Shown here: positions 1 through 7,133 of the stretch, piece by piece
How positions within the stretch are numbered: position 1 is the stretch's first letter
Layout: every line of letters starts with the position of its first letter
Origin: CAUZFZ01 sp963579025
GTDB taxonomy: Bacteria; Planctomycetota; Planctomycetia; Planctomycetales; Planctomycetaceae
NCBI GenBank assembly: GCA_963579025.1
Contig: CAUZFZ010000263.1
Location: 1 to 9,626 of the forward strand
Reading direction: 5' to 3'
Length of the DNA: 9,626 nt
Position numbers and translations under genes: made by a program
Notes under the pieces: model-generated
What the model was told of the DNA's origin: nothing
The model's database searches: none
Seen by the model: the letters and a program-made list of their open reading frames with translations, nothing else

Positions 1-34
1 CGAGGCCTGCGTCGAGTCTTCGACTTCAGCCTCG
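1..34. repeat. Imperfect hairpin at window edge
   Basis: CGAGGC (1-6) pairs with GCCTCG (29-34), and GTCGA (11-15) pairs with TCGAC (20-24). A 4-by-4 internal loop lies between the stems and a 4-base loop (16-19) closes the tip. There is no T-run after it, so a classical terminator is not supported. It could be a short intergenic repeat or the 3' structure of an unseen upstream gene. The left edge of the window prevents seeing its full extent. Confidence 0.45.
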
Positions 35-102
35 CCTGGACAACATTCAATGAACTCTCCGCATCCTCGGGCCGCCCTCACTCAACTTGTGTGTAAGGGT
101 GA

Positions 103-143
103 GGGTTGAAACCCCGGGCTATTTGCCCACGTCCCTCCGGGAC
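103..143. repeat. Run of three compact GC-rich hairpins
   Basis: Three small stem-loops follow one another: GGGT (103-106) with ACCC (111-114), GGGC (116-119) with GCCC (125-128), and GTCCC (131-135) with GGGAC (139-143) around a three-base loop. An alternative fold pairs CCCTCAC (75-81) with GTGAGGG (99-105) and would compete with the first hairpin. From memory the segment resembles an intergenic repeat common in planctomycete genomes, which I cannot verify here. Confidence 0.4.
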
Positions 144-193
144 TGAGGTGTGCAACTTCAAAAAGCGAGAGCGAGGACGATCGTGGTCAGAAA

Positions 194-285
194 GTAGGCC
201 GGAACAAGCTTAGCGCAGTTCCGGCAGTCGAAGTGTCATTAACCGTTCGAAGTGCCGGAACTGCGCTGCGCTTGTTCCGGCCTAC
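194..285. repeat. REP-like long inverted repeat, 33-base arms
   Basis: Bases 194-226 are the reverse complement of 253-285 at 31 of 33 positions. The differences are at 210-211 opposite 268-269, and one of the two can form a G-U pair in RNA. The 26-base spacer (227-252) has its own 5-base stem, TCGAA (228-232) with TTCGA (246-250), so the whole unit folds as one long hairpin. The 8-mer TCGAAGTG occurs twice, at 228-235 and 247-254. Arms begin and end with GTAGGCCGGAAC and GTTCCGGCCTAC. The near-perfect symmetry and intergenic position fit a repetitive extragenic palindrome. I recall similar sequences scattered in planctomycete genomes but could not check. No T-run follows, so intrinsic termination is unlikely. 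Confidence 0.8.
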
Positions 286-335
286 AGTTCCTAACTCGAA
301 AAACTCACAACCTCTTCGGGTTAAGAAGCGTCCCT

Positions 336-358
336 GTAGCCAGGGCGACTTCGGCTAC
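336..358. repeat. Short inverted repeat upstream of WD40 gene
   Basis: GTAGCC (336-341) pairs with GGCTAC (353-358) across an 11-base loop. A competing hairpin, CCCT (332-335) with AGGG (342-345), shares the loop. It ends 40 bases before the start codon at 399, so it may lie in the leader of that gene. It may equally be a fourth dispersed repeat in this cluster. Confidence 0.35.
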
Positions 359-398
359 CGGACATTGAATACGTCTTTACGCGAAACATGGCCATCTC

Positions 399-1478
399 AT
401 GAACGATCAGCCAATCATCGATCCGAAACAGGTCCACGAGACGCAGTTCCTGGAACACACGCGGCAGTTGCTGGGGTGTCGCTTCAGCCCATGCGGACGC
501 TTCGTGTTCGCCGGCGGCGTGGACAATCTGGTCCATCGCTGGGAACTGGAGTCCGGTCAGCACACGGCGATCCCGTCACATGGAAGTTGGGTCGCGGCAC
601 TCGCATTTCATCCCGACGGACAACGGCTGATTACATCCGACTACATCGGATGTCTGCGCTGCTGGAACTACGCGGACGAAAAACCGGTTTCCGTGTGGTC
701 ACTCGACGACGCACACGCGGCAGCAATTCGCGCGGTCTCGATCAGCGCGGATGGGAAGTACATTGCAACCACCGGACACGACCGCACGGTCCGCGTGTCG
801 TCGACCACCGACGGAAAGGCGCTGCACGAATTCGCCGGTCACAGCAGCCCCGCGTTCGCGATCGCTTTCCATCCGGATTCCAAAAGTGTCGTGTCTGCCG
901 AACAGTTCGGAGTCATCAAGCACTGGGACGTTGCCACCGGAAAGCACGTGCGCGACATCGACGGCGGAGCCCTGTGGACCGACGCATCGTTGAATGGTGG
1001 TGCTCACACCTGCGGCATTCGCTGCCTGAGATTCGACGCGACGGGTGACGTACTGGCGTCCGGAGGCCTGACCGAACTGACAGACGGCGATCGTCGCGGC
1101 GGAGACGCTTCCATCCTCCTTCTGAACTGGAGTGACGGCAGTCGGAAAGACCTGCTCGCGGCCAAGAAAGCCGGCTATGTCGAAAACATGGTGTTTCATC
1201 CGACAGGTGCCGTCATTGCCGCGTGTCTGACGCAGGAAAATGGCAGCGTTCAATTCTGGCAGGCGGGCAACAACGCACCAGTGCATCAGTTCAAAGCCCC
1301 TGGCCGGGACATCGATCTGCACCCGGATGGCGAGCGGTTTGCAGTGTGTGAATGGAAGCTGCACGGAAAAGCCGGCAACAACGCCAGCACGGAAGAGCTC
1401 GTGCCGTTCAAATCGCACCACGGAGCCATCCGCATCCACTCGCTGACCCCCGCGCCGGCAGCCGTGCAAAAAGCCTGA
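399..1478 (+). CDS. WD40 repeat protein, seven-bladed propeller, cytoplasmic
   Basis: The protein has 359 residues and is built almost wholly of WD40 repeats. I count seven blades, at about 18-51, 59-92, 103-137, 144-180, 201-245, 255-288 and 296-348. Signature strands are FSPCGRFVFAGG, FHPDGQRLITS, ISADGKYIATTGHDRTVRV, FHPDSKSVVSAEQFGVIKHW and FHPTGAVIAA. Several blades end in the typical Trp (HRWEL, RCWNY, KHWDV, QFWQA), while blade 3 lacks it. Seven blades is the number that closes a single propeller, so the protein looks complete. No signal peptide or membrane segment is visible, so it should stay in the cytoplasm as a scaffold without enzymatic activity. The ATG at 399 is the only usable start, since an in-frame TGA lies at 366-368. 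No Shine-Dalgarno sequence precedes it. The 409-base gap and a hairpin separate it from the downstream operon, so co-transcription is uncertain. Its partner is unknown. Confidence 0.9.
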   Translation: MNDQPIIDPKQVHETQFLEHTRQLLGCRFSPCGRFVFAGGVDNLVHRWELESGQHTAIPSHGSWVAALAFHPDGQRLITSDYIGCLRCWNYADEKPVSVWSLDDAHAAAIRAVSISADGKYIATTGHDRTVRVSSTTDGKALHEFAGHSSPAFAIAFHPDSKSVVSAEQFGVIKHWDVATGKHVRDIDGGALWTDASLNGGAHTCGIRCLRFDATGDVLASGGLTELTDGDRRGGDASILLLNWSDGSRKDLLAAKKAGYVENMVFHPTGAVIAACLTQENGSVQFWQAGNNAPVHQFKAPGRDIDLHPDGERFAVCEWKLHGKAGNNASTEELVPFKSHHGAIRIHSLTPAPAAVQKA

Positions 1479-1511
1479 TCGTCGAGTGGTCGAGGAAATG
1501 CAGGAAGAGTA

Positions 1512-1577
1512 GAAACGCAGAGGCGCTGAGGACGCCGAGAAAAGGAAAACTCCGCGCCCTCTGCGCCTCTGCGTTTC
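1512..1577. repeat. Intergenic hairpin repeat, CGCAGAGGCGC family
   Basis: Bases 1512-1531 match the reverse complement of 1558-1577 at 19 of 20 positions. The stem continues inward to 1539/1550, giving 25 of 28 pairs and a ten-base loop (1540-1549). The right arm contains a tandem octamer, CTCTGCGC then CTCTGCGT (1559-1574). The arm core AACGCAGAGGCGC is, from memory, a widespread intergenic motif in planctomycetes, verrucomicrobia and cyanobacteria. It begins 33 bases after the stop codon at 1478, so it may form the 3' end structure of that transcript. No T-run follows on either strand. Confidence 0.75.
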
Positions 1578-1659
1578 CATCCTGCCCCAGACCACCAACG
1601 TCTCGTGAAGGCCGAGTTGGCTGCTGCCTTGCCAGTCCACGGGCCGAACATGGCACGCA

Positions 1660-1785
1660 TCAGTGGGCTTCGATATGCTTACGGGTCTCATGCACGGCGT
1701 CGCTGTTCGATCGAGCGGAAGTGAGCATGCCCTGCCAATGCAGCGGATATCGGGCGACGACTTCGTCGAGGTCTGATTCCAGACC
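1660..1785 (-). other. Possible remnant of a reverse-strand gene (doubtful)
   Basis: On the reverse strand a 41-codon frame lies between a TGA at 1786-1788 and a TGA at 1660-1662. It reads as plausible protein, with segments such as DLDEVVARYPLHWQGML and SDAVHETRKHIEAH, but I do not recognise the family. The only ATG within it would leave 22 residues. It may be the decayed C-terminal end of a gene, a small gene with an unusual start, or chance. Part of its 5' end coincides with the hairpin at 1768-1787, which argues for caution. Confidence 0.15.
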
Positions 1786-1787
1786 TC
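1755..1787. repeat. Two adjoining small hairpins
   Basis: CGACG (1755-1759) pairs with CGTCG (1764-1768). GAGGTCTG (1768-1775) pairs with CAGACCTC (1780-1787) around the four-base loop ATTC. They share base 1768, so both cannot form fully at once. The 8-base stem is perfect. It lies about 100 bases before the start at 1888 and upstream of the candidate promoter, so it is not an attenuator of that gene. No T-run follows. Confidence 0.4.
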
Positions 1788-1843
1788 ACTCCTCTTCGAT
1801 GGTCGACACTGAGACAAATCGAACGTATCGGAAAAACGAATGC

Positions 1844-1852
1844 TGAGATAAT
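1844..1852 (+). promoter_or_regulatory. Candidate extended -10 promoter for the cytochrome operon
   Basis: TGAGATAAT fits the extended -10 pattern (TG, one base, then a TATAAT-like hexamer matching 5 of 6). No good -35 is found at the usual distance, which is typical of extended -10 promoters. Transcription would begin near 1859 and leave a leader of about 29 bases before the ATG at 1888. This is a pattern match only. Confidence 0.3.
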
Positions 1853-1887
1853 CCGTTCAACAGCAATCGGGCACGAAAGATGTTCTC

Positions 1888-4800
1888 ATGGTGTTCGGCC
1901 GCATGCACATGGTCCCGATTTCCGGTCTCCTGATTGCCAGCCTGGCATCATCCTCGGTCTTTGCGGCTGACGAGATCGACTATGAGCGTGACGTTAAGTC
2001 GATTCTGAAAGCGCACTGCTTTCGCTGTCACGGGCCGCTGAAAGCGGAATCGGGTCTGCGGCTCGATACGAAAGCGCTCGCGCTTATGGGCGGAGAGAAC
2101 GGCGCTGCGCTGGTCCCAGGCGAAGCGGCCGAAAGCAAGATTGTGCAGCGGATTACTGGGGATGACGAGACTCGCATGCCGCCGGAAGGAGAACGGCTGA
2201 GCGACGCGCAGGTTGAGACTCTGAAGAAGTGGATTGCTGGTGGCGCCGTTTCGCCCGCAAATGAGGCTCCCGTAGATCCCCGGGCACACTGGTCGTTCCA
2301 GCCGATCAAGCGACCTGCCGTCCCCTCCGGCGCGGGTGCAGACTGGTCGCGGAATCCGATCGATGCGTTTATCTCGCGCCGGCATCAGGCGGGGAAAGTC
2401 ACTCCCCGACCAGCCGCACCGCGGCACGTGCTGCTGCGCAGGGTCTATCTGGATCTGATCGGTCTGCCGCCGTCGCGCGACGAACTGCGGGCTTTCATGG
2501 CCGACAATTCACCCGACGCCTATCACAAAGCGGTCGACCGTCTGCTGGCCAGTCCGCATTACGGCGAACGTTGGGGACGGCACTGGCTGGATGTGTGGCG
2601 GTACAGTGACTGGTACGGGTTTCAGGGGACCGTTCGCTTCAGTCAGAAAAACATCTGGCACTGGCGCGACTGGACGATCGAATCGCTCAACGCCGACAAA
2701 GGCTACGAGCGGATGCTGATGGAGATGCTGGCCGGCGATGAAATCCTCCCGTTCGACCCGGCCAACTTGCGTGCCACCGGATTCCTCGTACGCAACCGCA
2801 ACACAGACAGTCGCGAGCAGTGGCTTCGTCAGACGGTCGAACACACCTCGCAGGCATTCTTCGGATTGACCATGGCGTGCGTGCAGTGCCACGACCATCC
2901 GTACGATCCGGTGTGGCATGACGAGTACTATCGGTTCCGCAACATCTTCGAACCGGTTTCGGTCGCCATCGACAGCGGCGGTGGCGGACCCGGTGGCGTC
3001 GACATCGCCGGAGTCGCTCGCATCTTTGATCAGAACCGCGGCGCCGGGACAAAGTTCTACATTCGCGGCAACGACAAGACGCCGGACGAAAGCCGCAAGA
3101 TCACGCCCGGCGTACCGCAGGTCATCGGGAACTGGACGGAACCGAAAGAGGTATCGCTGCCACCGGTCGCGCGCGTTCCGCACCTTCGCAAGACAGTCGC
3201 AGACCAGACTCTGGCTCGCCTTGAGCACAATATCCGCGCGGCCGAACAGGCGATCAAAACCGGCGAAGCGTTCGTTGCGGAAACGAAGCGTCAACTGGCA
3301 GCGGACAGCCAGGATGCTTCGGAACCGTCCCCGGACACGTTTCTGCTCGACACATTCAAGCCCGGACGCGGGAAAGACTGGCGGGAGGGTCCCGGTCAAT
3401 GGGACGACAGCAACGGACACCTCACTCAATCTACTGCCGGGGCCGAACAGTTCTGCTGGCTGCAATACGCCCCGAATCGAAAGCCACTGCGAGACTTTCG
3501 TCTCCGCGCGCGATTCAAGATTACCGGCGGCGAAAACCTCAGAGTGGGTATTACGTATGACCTGCTGGAGAAAGCCGGTCGCAGTCAGGGAGTGTTTCTC
3601 ATTGCCGGTGACGAGAAACCCGGACTGGGTTTCTACTTTGAATACGATGGTGACAAGAGCGACCTGAGCAATCTGTTTCGTGAATTCGACGTCCCGTTGG
3701 ATCAAGAGTTTGTACTGCGAGTGGATGTGCGCGATCAACTCGCGAATGTGTACGTCAACGACGTGTTAATGCAGGCTCACAAAGTTGCCATGCGGGAGGC
3801 CGGAGGATTCCGGTTGTGGACGCAGGGCGCCAGTGCTGAGTTTCATCACATCCGCATGGATCCGCTGCCGGCCGATACGCCGATGGCTCCGGCAGAATCG
3901 ACTACAAAGTTCGCGTCAGTTGCGAGCCTTGATAAGTCCGATCCGTCACATCTCTCTTTCGCGACAACAGTTGTCGATCATGCCCGCGTGACGCTCGACG
4001 TTCGCAAAGCGGAACAGGCATCACACCAGGCGACCTGGACGGCCGATGCTTTCCGGTTGCTGGAAGCCCCGGCAGAGGGTGACGAAGCCGCAGCCGCGGC
4101 TCACAAGAAACGCCATGAAGAACTTGCCATGGTGGCGAATCAGGCTCAGAAACAACTGGCGCTGGCCAAAGCCAGGGAAACACGCTTTCTGGCAGAACAT
4201 GTGTTGAATGCCGCTAAAGCCAGGGCAGCGCATGGACCCAAAGGTGATGCGACACTCAGCAAGGCCGTTGCGGATGCCACAAACAAAGTCGAGACGACAG
4301 GGGCGGCGGTGGAAAAAGCCAGCTTGGCCCTGAAGGAGCCTCCGAAGCCGCAATACAGCGGTCTGTCTGGCAATTACGGCTCATCATCCGGACGTCGTCT
4401 GTCGCTGGCCCGCTGGGTCGCCGATTCGACAAACCCGTTGACCGCACGCGTTGCCGTGAACCACATCTGGCTGCGTCACTTCGAGCGTGCCCTGGTTGCA
4501 ACGGTATTCGACTTTGGTTTGAACGGCAGCAAGCCCAGCCATCCGCAGTTACTGGACTGGCTGGCTTCCGAATTGCGAGAACCGTCACAGGTCCTGTCGA
4601 CTCAAGGCGGGCAGCCGCAATGGACGGCAGGTGAACCATCTGCAAAGGCCTGGTCGATGAAACACCTCCACCGCGTGATTGTAACATCGCGGACATATCG
4701 CACGGCATCAACGCCCGACGAGGCCGATCTGCGCACCGATCCGGACAATGCATTCTACTGGCGCATGCCGCCGCGTCGGATGGATGCGGAAATCGTACGG

Positions 4801-5331
4801 GACTGTGTGCTTGCAGCGGCCGGAGCGCTCGATCGGAAACTGGGCGGCCCGGACATTCCCTGTGCGGACGGGATGTCGACTCCACGCCGCAGCATCTATT
4901 TCCATCAGTCGCCTGAGAGTCAGATGTCGTTTCTGAAACTCTTCGATGGCGCTGACACGACAGAGTGCTATCAAAGACATGTCAGCATCGTTCCCCACCA
5001 GGCGCTGGCCCTGTTCAACAGCGAAGTTTCTCTAGTGCAGTCACGTCGACTGGCGCGACACTTGTCACGGAAACTGACGGCAACCGAGCCCTTCATTCAG
5101 GCGGCGTTCGAGCAAGTGCTGTCCCGTTCGGCCACCGAAACTGAGCTGAGGATCGGAGCCGAGTTTCTCGCGGCGAGACAAGCCGTGTATGAATCTCAGG
5201 AAAAGTCCGCTGCGGATAAAAAGGACAATTCAGGTAGCGAAAACAGCCCGTCTGCAGAGCCTCGACAGCACGCTCGTGAAAACCTGGTTCACGCGCTCTT
5301 CAATCACCACGACTTTGTGACGATCAAATGA
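1888..5331 (+). CDS. Secreted cytochrome c / DUF1549 / DUF1553 protein with LamG-like insert
   Basis: This 1147-residue protein begins with a Sec signal peptide, likely cleaved after SSVFA near residue 26. A planctomycete-type cytochrome c domain follows (about 32-118), with heme motif CFRCH at 44-48 and a possible axial Met in RMPPEG (M97). DUF1549 spans about 155-360 and contains a second CxxCH, CVQCH at 331-335. Residues 435-475 look like coiled coil. Residues 483-658 resemble a LamG/concanavalin-like jelly roll (FLLDTF, WDDSNGHLTQS, LRVGITYDLL, VYVNDVLM). A second Ala/Lys/Glu-rich coiled-coil stretch covers 700-815. DUF1553 lies at about 826-1085 (TNPLTARVAVNHIW, VPHQALALFNS), followed by a charged linker and a conserved-looking tail. 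The family is known from planctomycetes, but its reaction is unproven. The heme implies electron transfer and the insert implies sugar or surface binding. The ATG at 1888 has only a weak purine-rich upstream sequence. ATGs at 1903 and 1909 are also possible, and the latter still leaves a good signal peptide. The stop overlaps the next start. Confidence 0.93.
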   Translation: MVFGRMHMVPISGLLIASLASSSVFAADEIDYERDVKSILKAHCFRCHGPLKAESGLRLDTKALALMGGENGAALVPGEAAESKIVQRITGDDETRMPPEGERLSDAQVETLKKWIAGGAVSPANEAPVDPRAHWSFQPIKRPAVPSGAGADWSRNPIDAFISRRHQAGKVTPRPAAPRHVLLRRVYLDLIGLPPSRDELRAFMADNSPDAYHKAVDRLLASPHYGERWGRHWLDVWRYSDWYGFQGTVRFSQKNIWHWRDWTIESLNADKGYERMLMEMLAGDEILPFDPANLRATGFLVRNRNTDSREQWLRQTVEHTSQAFFGLTMACVQCHDHPYDPVWHDEYYRFRNIFEPVSVAIDSGGGGPGGVDIAGVARIFDQNRGAGTKFYIRGNDKTPDESRKITPGVPQVIGNWTEPKEVSLPPVARVPHLRKTVADQTLARLEHNIRAAEQAIKTGEAFVAETKRQLAADSQDASEPSPDTFLLDTFKPGRGKDWREGPGQWDDSNGHLTQSTAGAEQFCWLQYAPNRKPLRDFRLRARFKITGGENLRVGITYDLLEKAGRSQGVFLIAGDEKPGLGFYFEYDGDKSDLSNLFREFDVPLDQEFVLRVDVRDQLANVYVNDVLMQAHKVAMREAGGFRLWTQGASAEFHHIRMDPLPADTPMAPAESTTKFASVASLDKSDPSHLSFATTVVDHARVTLDVRKAEQASHQATWTADAFRLLEAPAEGDEAAAAAHKKRHEELAMVANQAQKQLALAKARETRFLAEHVLNAAKARAAHGPKGDATLSKAVADATNKVETTGAAVEKASLALKEPPKPQYSGLSGNYGSSSGRRLSLARWVADSTNPLTARVAVNHIWLRHFERALVATVFDFGLNGSKPSHPQLLDWLASELREPSQVLSTQGGQPQWTAGEPSAKAWSMKHLHRVIVTSRTYRTASTPDEADLRTDPDNAFYWRMPPRRMDAEIVRDCVLAAAGALDRKLGGPDIPCADGMSTPRRSIYFHQSPESQMSFLKLFDGADTTECYQRHVSIVPHQALALFNSEVSLVQSRRLARHLSRKLTATEPFIQAAFEQVLSRSATETELRIGAEFLAARQAVYESQEKSAADKKDNSGSENSPSAEPRQHARENLVHALFNHHDFVTIK

Positions 5332-6803
5332 AAACATCTCAATCAACCGGAATGCGTGCAAGCTCCACGAACCGGCGAACGTTCTTTGCCGACGCCGGCA
5401 TGGGTGTCGCTGGCATGGCACTCAGTGCGATGCTGCATGAGGACGGTTATGCGGCCGCATCGGATGCCCGCGAACCTGATGGCCAGTTGCACTTTCCAGC
5501 CAAAGCCAAGTCTGTGATCTGGCTCTTCATGGCTGGAGGCGTCAGCCATATGGAGAGCTTCGATATTAAGCCGGCGTTAAATAAGTATGCCGGCATGACC
5601 TACGATGAAACTCCGTACAAAAACTTCATCGACAAGGAACGCGTTGAAAAGAACCTGGCCGGTGCCGGATCATCAATTCCGCCGCACAAGAAATTGATGG
5701 GACTGAATACCGGATACCTGCGCTACGGTGAGTGCGGTCTGCCTGTCGGTAATTGGTTTTCGCATATGGGAACGTGTGCTGACGACCTCGCCATCGTGCG
5801 ATCCCTGTGGACTGTGCATCCCAATCACGGCATGCAGCTCACATGGCACACCGGCCATCACGTGCGTGAAGGATCCAAACCGACGATCGGATCGTGGGCT
5901 TCGTACGGCCTGGGATCGCTGAACGACCAGCTACCCAAGTTCGTCGTTATGGGCAATTCCATCGGCGGATGCTGCGGCGGCGAGTTCGGGCACGCAGCGA
6001 GCTACCTCGGCCCGCACAATTCCGGCGTCAAGCTGTCGACGGATCCGAACAATCCGCTTCCGTTCGTTTCGCCATATGGAAATGGAGTGACTGCGGAAGA
6101 GCAGGCCGCTGAACTCGACCTGATCGGCCAGTTGAATCGCGCGGCGGGCGTCGAATATCCCGACGATCCGGATCTGCGAGCGAGAATTCGTTCGTACGAA
6201 CTCGCTGCTGGAATGCAGACGGCAGTTCCGGAGATCATGAACTTCGAGGACGAAACGGAAGAAACGCAGAGTCTATACGGACTTGATGCGGACCATTCTC
6301 GCGAATTTGGTACGCAGTGCCTTGCCGCACGGCGAATGGTCGAGAAAGGCGTTCGGTTTGTGCAGCTCTATCACGGAGCTGGTGGTGCGGGCACGTGGGA
6401 TGCTCACAGCGACATCAAACGGCGTTACGACATTGAAACACCTAAAGTCGACAAGCCGATCGCGGGGCTGGTGAAAGACCTGAAGCAGCGTGGCCTGCTG
6501 GATTCAACGCTTGTTGTGTTTGGTACCGAGTTTGGCCGTACACCCGGTGCTCAGGGAACGGGCCGCGACCATCACCCTCAAGGTTTCCTGTGCTGGATGG
6601 CAGGTGGCGGTATCAAAGGTGGCATCACACATGGAGCAACGGACGAACTCGGGTTCTACGCAGTGGAAAATCCGCACTACGTCACCGACGTGCATGCCAC
6701 GGTCTTGCACCAGATGGGCCTCGACCCACACCAGCTGGATGTGCCAGGGCGAAAGCGTATCGACATGCACCGTGGTGAGCCGATCTCGGAGATTATTGCC
6801 TGA
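5328..6803 (+). CDS. DUF1501 protein, Tat-exported, alkaline phosphatase/sulfatase-like
   Basis: This 491-residue protein is the usual partner of DUF1549/DUF1553 proteins. Its start overlaps the preceding stop as ATGA (5328-5331) and no Shine-Dalgarno sequence precedes it, which suggests coupled translation. The N-terminus carries a twin-arginine signal (NRRTFF, Arg16-Arg17) and then a small-residue hydrophobic stretch, so export folded through Tat is expected. Family motifs run in order: FMAGGVSHMESFDIKP (67-82), HPNHGMQLTWHTGHH (164-178), IGSWASYGLG (187-196), WDAHSDIKRRY (357-367), VVFGTEFGRTP (396-406), GRDHHPQGF (412-420) and TDVHATVLHQMGLD (453-466). The Asp, His and Glu residues in these blocks resemble metal ligands of the alkaline-phosphatase superfamily, but enzymatic activity is not established for the family. 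Length and ending are normal and I see no truncation. The pairing suggests joint work with the cytochrome protein in the periplasm. Confidence 0.93.
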   Translation: MKTSQSTGMRASSTNRRTFFADAGMGVAGMALSAMLHEDGYAAASDAREPDGQLHFPAKAKSVIWLFMAGGVSHMESFDIKPALNKYAGMTYDETPYKNFIDKERVEKNLAGAGSSIPPHKKLMGLNTGYLRYGECGLPVGNWFSHMGTCADDLAIVRSLWTVHPNHGMQLTWHTGHHVREGSKPTIGSWASYGLGSLNDQLPKFVVMGNSIGGCCGGEFGHAASYLGPHNSGVKLSTDPNNPLPFVSPYGNGVTAEEQAAELDLIGQLNRAAGVEYPDDPDLRARIRSYELAAGMQTAVPEIMNFEDETEETQSLYGLDADHSREFGTQCLAARRMVEKGVRFVQLYHGAGGAGTWDAHSDIKRRYDIETPKVDKPIAGLVKDLKQRGLLDSTLVVFGTEFGRTPGAQGTGRDHHPQGFLCWMAGGGIKGGITHGATDELGFYAVENPHYVTDVHATVLHQMGLDPHQLDVPGRKRIDMHRGEPISEIIA

Positions 6804-7077
6804 GGCGTGGAGCTGCGTCTGTCGTCGCACGTTCGTGTGGATGGCTGAGTATCCGGCGCCGCATCGCGCCTGGATGGAGCCACTCAATCAGCAGCGCATG
6901 CCGTTTGATCAATGTTACGAACCTGTCGTGGACTCGCGAGCGGATCTGAAACGGCTGGGCAAGGAACGGAGGGTTCTTGACGGGGACGTCATGTATCTCG
7001 CAGGCAATCCCGCGCTGGCGACTTTCTGTCGGGCGCCGTTCACGGGCACTCGAAACCGGATCTCCCAGGCATCGCTC

Positions 7078-7106
7078 TTGACTGCGACATGGCACAGTCA
7101 GACATT
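7078..7106 (+). promoter_or_regulatory. Candidate sigma-70-like promoter for secreted WD40 gene
   Basis: TTGACT (7078-7083, 5 of 6 to the -35 consensus) stands 17 bases before GACATT (7101-7106, 3 of 6 to the -10 consensus). Spacing is ideal but the -10 is weak. Transcription from here would give a leader of roughly 25 bases. Confidence 0.25.
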
Positions 7107-7129
7107 CACGTTCTCCTATCGAATCAAAC

Positions 7130-7133
7130 GGAG
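7130..7133 (+). promoter_or_regulatory. Ribosome binding site GGAG for secreted WD40 gene
   Basis: GGAG ends five bases before the ATG at 7139. It is the clearest Shine-Dalgarno match among the four genes here. With the signal peptide that follows, it fixes the start. Confidence 0.6.

Larger units (their letters stand above)
1..398. other. Intergenic region packed with palindromic elements
   Basis: No gene is supported here. An open forward frame runs from base 1 to a TAA at 94-96 but has no start and no recognisable product. It overlaps the hairpin at 1-34, so it is more likely read-through of a repeat than the end of a gene. The region instead holds at least four separate palindromic elements: 1-34, 103-143, 194-285 and 336-358, listed individually. 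No clear promoter or Shine-Dalgarno sequence was found for the gene starting at 399. Confidence 0.6.
1479..1887. other. Intergenic region with hairpin repeat and probable promoter
   Basis: This 409-base gap contains the inverted repeat at 1512-1577, tandem small hairpins at 1755-1787, a doubtful reverse-strand coding remnant at 1660-1785 and an extended -10 element at 1844-1852. Several other frames are partly open across it, but none has a start, ribosome site and recognisable product together. I see no RNA gene. Confidence 0.6.

Noticed and set aside
1..398. CRISPR array or tRNA/rRNA gene in the leading gap
   Set aside because: The elements are unlike one another with no regular spacer length, and no cloverleaf or rRNA signature was seen.
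233..1048. 271-codon forward open frame overlapping the first WD40 gene
   Set aside because: Its product is Arg/Ser-rich with no domain, it begins inside the long inverted repeat, and the overlapping frame gives seven clean WD40 blades.
1512..1577. Hairpin after the first WD40 gene as an intrinsic terminator
   Set aside because: No T-run follows on either strand, so it is better described as an intergenic repeat.
699..1817. 372-codon reverse open frame
   Set aside because: It lies mostly antisense to the WD40 gene and reads through the 1512-1577 repeat. No motif or ribosome site was seen.
2509..3738. 409-codon reverse open frame
   Set aside because: It is antisense to the DUF1549 and LamG-like parts of a well-supported gene, an expected result of codon bias in GC-rich DNA.
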